This document shows positions 61,801-64,000 of a DNA stretch of 64,000 nt, one piece after another. The notes beneath the pieces are model-generated. The model had not been told where the DNA came from. It saw nothing but the letters and a program-made list of their open reading frames with translations, and did not search any database. The number at the start of each line of letters is the position of its first letter. Positions within the stretch are counted from its first letter, which is position 1. Source of the DNA: Albimonas pacifica (GTDB lineage: Bacteria; Pseudomonadota; Alphaproteobacteria; Rhodobacterales; Rhodobacteraceae). The position numbers and the translations under genes were made by a program. The DNA is taken from assembly GCF_900113695.1 (NCBI RefSeq), contig NZ_FOQH01000009.1, positions 77,120 to 141,119 of the forward strand. Reading direction: 5' to 3'.

Positions 61801-61834
61801 CGGAGCGGCCCCTCGGGGCCGCTCCGTTTCGTTT
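61801..61834 (+). terminator. Intrinsic terminator of aspC
   Basis: Perfect 12-bp stem CGGAGCGGCCCC/GGGGCCGCTCCG with a TC loop, followed by TTTCGTTT. Confidence 0.8.
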
Positions 61835-62000
61835 CGGGCCGCCGTCAGGCGGCCAGGCGAGGCCGGCCGGGGGCGCGGCGCCCGCCCCCTCTCCCCGACG
61901 CCCTCGGCCGGCCTGCGCCGCCCGCCGCCGGCGCGCCGTGCGGCCCTCGCCCCGCCTCCGCCGCCGGCGCTCGCCCGCCCCCCGGCGCCGCGCCAGCCGC

Positions 62001-62050
62001 GCGCCGCGGGCGAGACCTTGCGGCCGGCGCGGCCGCCGACGCGGCGCTTC
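62001..62050 (+). repeat. Dispersed intergenic repeat, copy 6
   Basis: GCGCCGCGGGCGAGAC at the left, middle GCGGCCGGCGCGG, and CGACGCGGCGC 36 bases from the start. Confidence 0.7.
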
Positions 62051-62098
62051 CCCGGGCCCGGCCGCCGCCGCCGGCCGCCCTCGGGGCGGTCTGCGACG

Positions 62099-62131
62099 AA
62101 AAACGCCCCCGCGCAGGGGGCGCGGGGGCGT
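62099..62131 (-). terminator. Intrinsic terminator of secDF
   Basis: On the minus strand a 12-bp perfect stem ACGCCCCCGCGC/GCGCGGGGGCGT (62120-62131 with 62103-62114) around a five-base loop runs into TTTTT. It lies about 30 bases past the secF stop. Confidence 0.8.
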
Positions 62132-62162
62132 CGGATCCGTCTTGGGCCGGATAGGGGTCGGC

Positions 62163-63116
62163 TCAGACCTGGGCGCCGAAGTTGGTGCCGGCCTTGGGGT
62201 CCTTCTCCGGCTTCGACCAGTCGCGGCTGACGCCCAGCTTCAGCAGGAAGAAGGCCGCGATGAAGATCGAGGAGTAGGTGCCCACCACCACGCCCCAGAT
62301 CATCGCGAAGGTGAAGCCGCGGATCACCTCGCCGCCCAGCGCGTAGAGCGCGATCAGCGCCAGCAGGGTGGTGCCGGAGGTCATCACGGTGCGCGACAGC
62401 GTCTCGTTGATCGAGAGGTTGAGCACGCCCGCCAGCGGCATCTGCTTGTACTTGCGCAGGTTCTCGCGCACCCGGTCGAAGACGATGACGGTGTCGTTGA
62501 GCGAATAGCCCACGATGGTCAGCAGGGCGGCGATGATCGAGAGGTTGAACTCGAGCTGCAAAACCGAGAACAGCCCCACCGTCAGCAGCACGTCATGGAC
62601 CAGCGCGATCACCGCGCCCAGCGCGAACTGCCACTCGAACCGCAGCCAGATGTAGATCAGGATCGCCCCGATCGAGAGGGCCAGCGCCAGCAGACCGTCG
62701 GTGATCAGCTCGCCCGAGACCTTGGGCCCGACCACCTCGACGCGGCGGAACTCGATGCCCTCGAACTCGGCCGAGAGCGCGTCCTGCACCTGGCCGACGA
62801 CCGCCATCTGCGCGTCGCCGTCGCCGTCCACCGTGCCGATGCGCAGCATCACGTCGGTGGGGGCGCCGAACTCCTGCACCTGCACCTCGCCGAAGCCGAG
62901 GTCGGAGGCGGTGGCGCGGATCGCGCCGATGTCGGCCGGCCCCTGCGTGCGGGCCTCGATCATCGTGCCGCCGCGGAAGTCGATGCCGAAGTTCAGGCCC
63001 ATCACCACGACCAGCGCGATCGAGGCGAGGATGCCGGCGATGGACAGGCCCGCGGCCCACTTGCCGAGCGACATGAAGTCGAAGGACGTCTCCTCGGGAA
63101 CCAGCTTGAGACGCAT
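62163..63116 (-). CDS. secF: Protein translocase subunit SecF
   Basis: 317-residue inner-membrane protein that, with SecD, uses proton motive force to help export through SecYEG. First membrane helix followed by GLNFGIDFRGGTMIEA, the periplasmic P1-like domain, then five helices with GYSLNDTVIVFDRVREN and SINETLSRTVMTSGTTLLA. GAGGAGG lies before the ATG. Ten bases after secD. Confidence 0.95.
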   Translation of the reverse strand: MRLKLVPEETSFDFMSLGKWAAGLSIAGILASIALVVVMGLNFGIDFRGGTMIEARTQGPADIGAIRATASDLGFGEVQVQEFGAPTDVMLRIGTVDGDGDAQMAVVGQVQDALSAEFEGIEFRRVEVVGPKVSGELITDGLLALALSIGAILIYIWLRFEWQFALGAVIALVHDVLLTVGLFSVLQLEFNLSIIAALLTIVGYSLNDTVIVFDRVRENLRKYKQMPLAGVLNLSINETLSRTVMTSGTTLLALIALYALGGEVIRGFTFAMIWGVVVGTYSSIFIAAFFLLKLGVSRDWSKPEKDPKAGTNFGAQV

Positions 63117-63126
63117 CGTTCCCTCC

Positions 63127-64000
63127 TCAGACCTTGAGCGTCTTGGGACGCGCCCGGTCGAACCAGGCGGCGACCATCAGACGGGTGACCAGGGTGGCCG
63201 AGAACACCGAGGTGACGATGCCCAGCGCCAGCGTCACCGCGAAGCCCTTCACCGGGCCCGAGCCCATGAAGAACAGGATCGAGGCCGCGATCAGCGTGGT
63301 GACGTTCGCGTCCACGATCGAGGTGAAGGCGCGGGCGTAGCCGGCCTCGATGGCGCGCGCGGGGCCGCGGGCGGTCTTCAGCTCCTCGCGTATGCGCTCG
63401 AAGATCAGCACGTTGGCGTCGACCGCCATGCCGATGGTCAGGACGATGCCCGCGATCCCCGGCAGGGTCAGCGTGGCGCCGATCAGGCTCAGCAGCGCCA
63501 TCAGCATCGCCACGTTCAGGAGCAGCGCGATGTTGGCGAAGAAGCCGAAGAGGCCGTAGCTGACGAACATGAAGATCAGCACCGCGGCGAAGGCCACGAC
63601 GACCGCGATCTCGCCCGCGGCGATCGAGTCGGCGCCCAGGTCCGGGCCCACCGTGCGCTGTTCGAGCACGGTGATCTCGGCCGGCAGCGCGCCGGCCCGC
63701 AGCAGGATGGCGAGCTGGCTCGCCGTCTCCACCGTGAAGGAGCCCGAGATCTGGCCGGAGCCGCCGGTGATCGCCTCGCGGATGGTGGGCGCGGTGATCA
63801 CCGCGCCGTCGAGCACCACGGCGAAGGGCCGGCCGACGTTGGCGGCGGTGACCTCGCCGAAGCGGCGGGCGCCGGCGGCGTCGAAGCGGAAGTTCACCAC
63901 CGGCTGGCCCGAGCGGCTGTCGAAGCCGGGCTGGGCGTCGGTCAGCCGGTCGCCGGTGATCAGCGCGGCCTCTTCGAGCAGGTAGAAGACGCCCGGCTGC
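63127..64000 (-). CDS. secD: Protein translocase subunit SecD (5' end outside window)
   Basis: C-terminal 290 or so residues of SecD; the frame is open to the window edge. Visible: end of the P1 domain (FDAAGARRFGEVTAANVG, FAVVLDGAVITAPTIREAI), then the membrane domain with GADSIAAGEIAVVVAF, GMAVDANVLIFERIREELK and YARAFTSIVDANVTTLIAA. The D-x-N-V-L-I-F-E-R-I-R-E signature is intact. The apparent first Met at 63900 is internal. Confidence 0.95.
   Translation of the reverse strand, partial: QPGVFYLLEEAALITGDRLTDAQPGFDSRSGQPVVNFRFDAAGARRFGEVTAANVGRPFAVVLDGAVITAPTIREAITGGSGQISGSFTVETASQLAILLRAGALPAEITVLEQRTVGPDLGADSIAAGEIAVVVAFAAVLIFMFVSYGLFGFFANIALLLNVAMLMALLSLIGATLTLPGIAGIVLTIGMAVDANVLIFERIREELKTARGPARAIEAGYARAFTSIVDANVTTLIAASILFFMGSGPVKGFAVTLALGIVTSVFSATLVTRLMVAAWFDRARPKTLKV

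Larger units (their letters stand above)
61763..62162. other. Convergent region between aspC and secF
   Basis: 400 bases containing the aspC terminator, one copy of the dispersed repeat (62001-62050) and the secDF terminator. The rest is featureless GC-rich sequence. Confidence 0.6.

Overview
The window is a single, very GC-rich (roughly 70% or more) chromosomal segment carrying about 55 protein genes. Gene order and families point to an alphaproteobacterium of the Rhodobacterales (Rhodobacter/Roseobacter relatives). The pointers are the cell-cycle kinase CckA, rpoZ-rel-DUF2062-pdxJ, pepA-holC divergent from lptF-lptG-lptD-surA-pdxA-rsmA, a small SdhE, an LdtR-type MarR regulator, a cytochrome-c-linked urate oxidase and a cobalamin-type betaine/corrinoid module. 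I see no rRNA, tRNA, CRISPR array, phage or insertion sequence, so this reads as core chromosome with species-specific intergenic repeats.

Layout. 1-8.7 kb: end of an M20 peptidase, a small conserved protein, cckA, an RsmB-like rRNA methyltransferase, gamma-glutamyltransferase and a type-5 uracil-DNA glycosylase. 8.8-14.2 kb: a NYN-domain protein, then rpoZ, the bifunctional (p)ppGpp enzyme Rel, a DUF2062 protein and pdxJ. 14.3-18.2 kb: a purine segment in which 8-oxoguanine deaminase would make urate, PuuD oxidises it, and the divergent UraD decarboxylates the later intermediate OHCU. 18.3-24.3 kb: a surface protein with a VPLPA-CTERM-like tail, a histone-deacetylase-like enzyme coupled to glnE, and an MFS carrier. 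24.3-27.4 kb: DUF1638 protein, SAM methyltransferase and corrinoid protein, then sufE. 27.8-38.7 kb: lipoprotein, RNase D, sulfotransferase with a ParD-like frame, aspS, glutaryl-CoA dehydrogenase, betaine-homocysteine methyltransferase, ndk, DinB, MaoC and a small unknown. 38.9-47.3 kb: ABC-F ATPase, Rho_N protein, cupin, membrane retropepsin, amidohydrolase, TIM-barrel isomerase, holC and pepA. 48-55.6 kb: the LPS-export/outer-membrane block lptF-lptG-lptD-surA-pdxA-rsmA. 55.8-64 kb: class-IV aminotransferase, LdtR regulator, SdhE and ROK kinase, XRE regulator, EamA carrier, aspartate aminotransferase and secF/secD.

Coding genes use almost only G/C-ending codons. This makes one feature stand out: an approximately 200-bp stretch inside aspS full of A/T-ending codons, which coincides with extra residues in the enzyme.

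The spaces between genes are unusually structured. They hold perfect and near-perfect palindromes, two terminators with G-quadruplex-forming loops, a dispersed repeat of about 50 bp with fixed internal spacing in at least six copies, a four-unit repeat of about 120-bp period, and inverted repeats flanking a single lipoprotein gene. No classical defence or mobile system is visible. The most unusual signals are these repeat families, the aspS patch, and a ParD-like antitoxin frame that runs open into a sulfotransferase.
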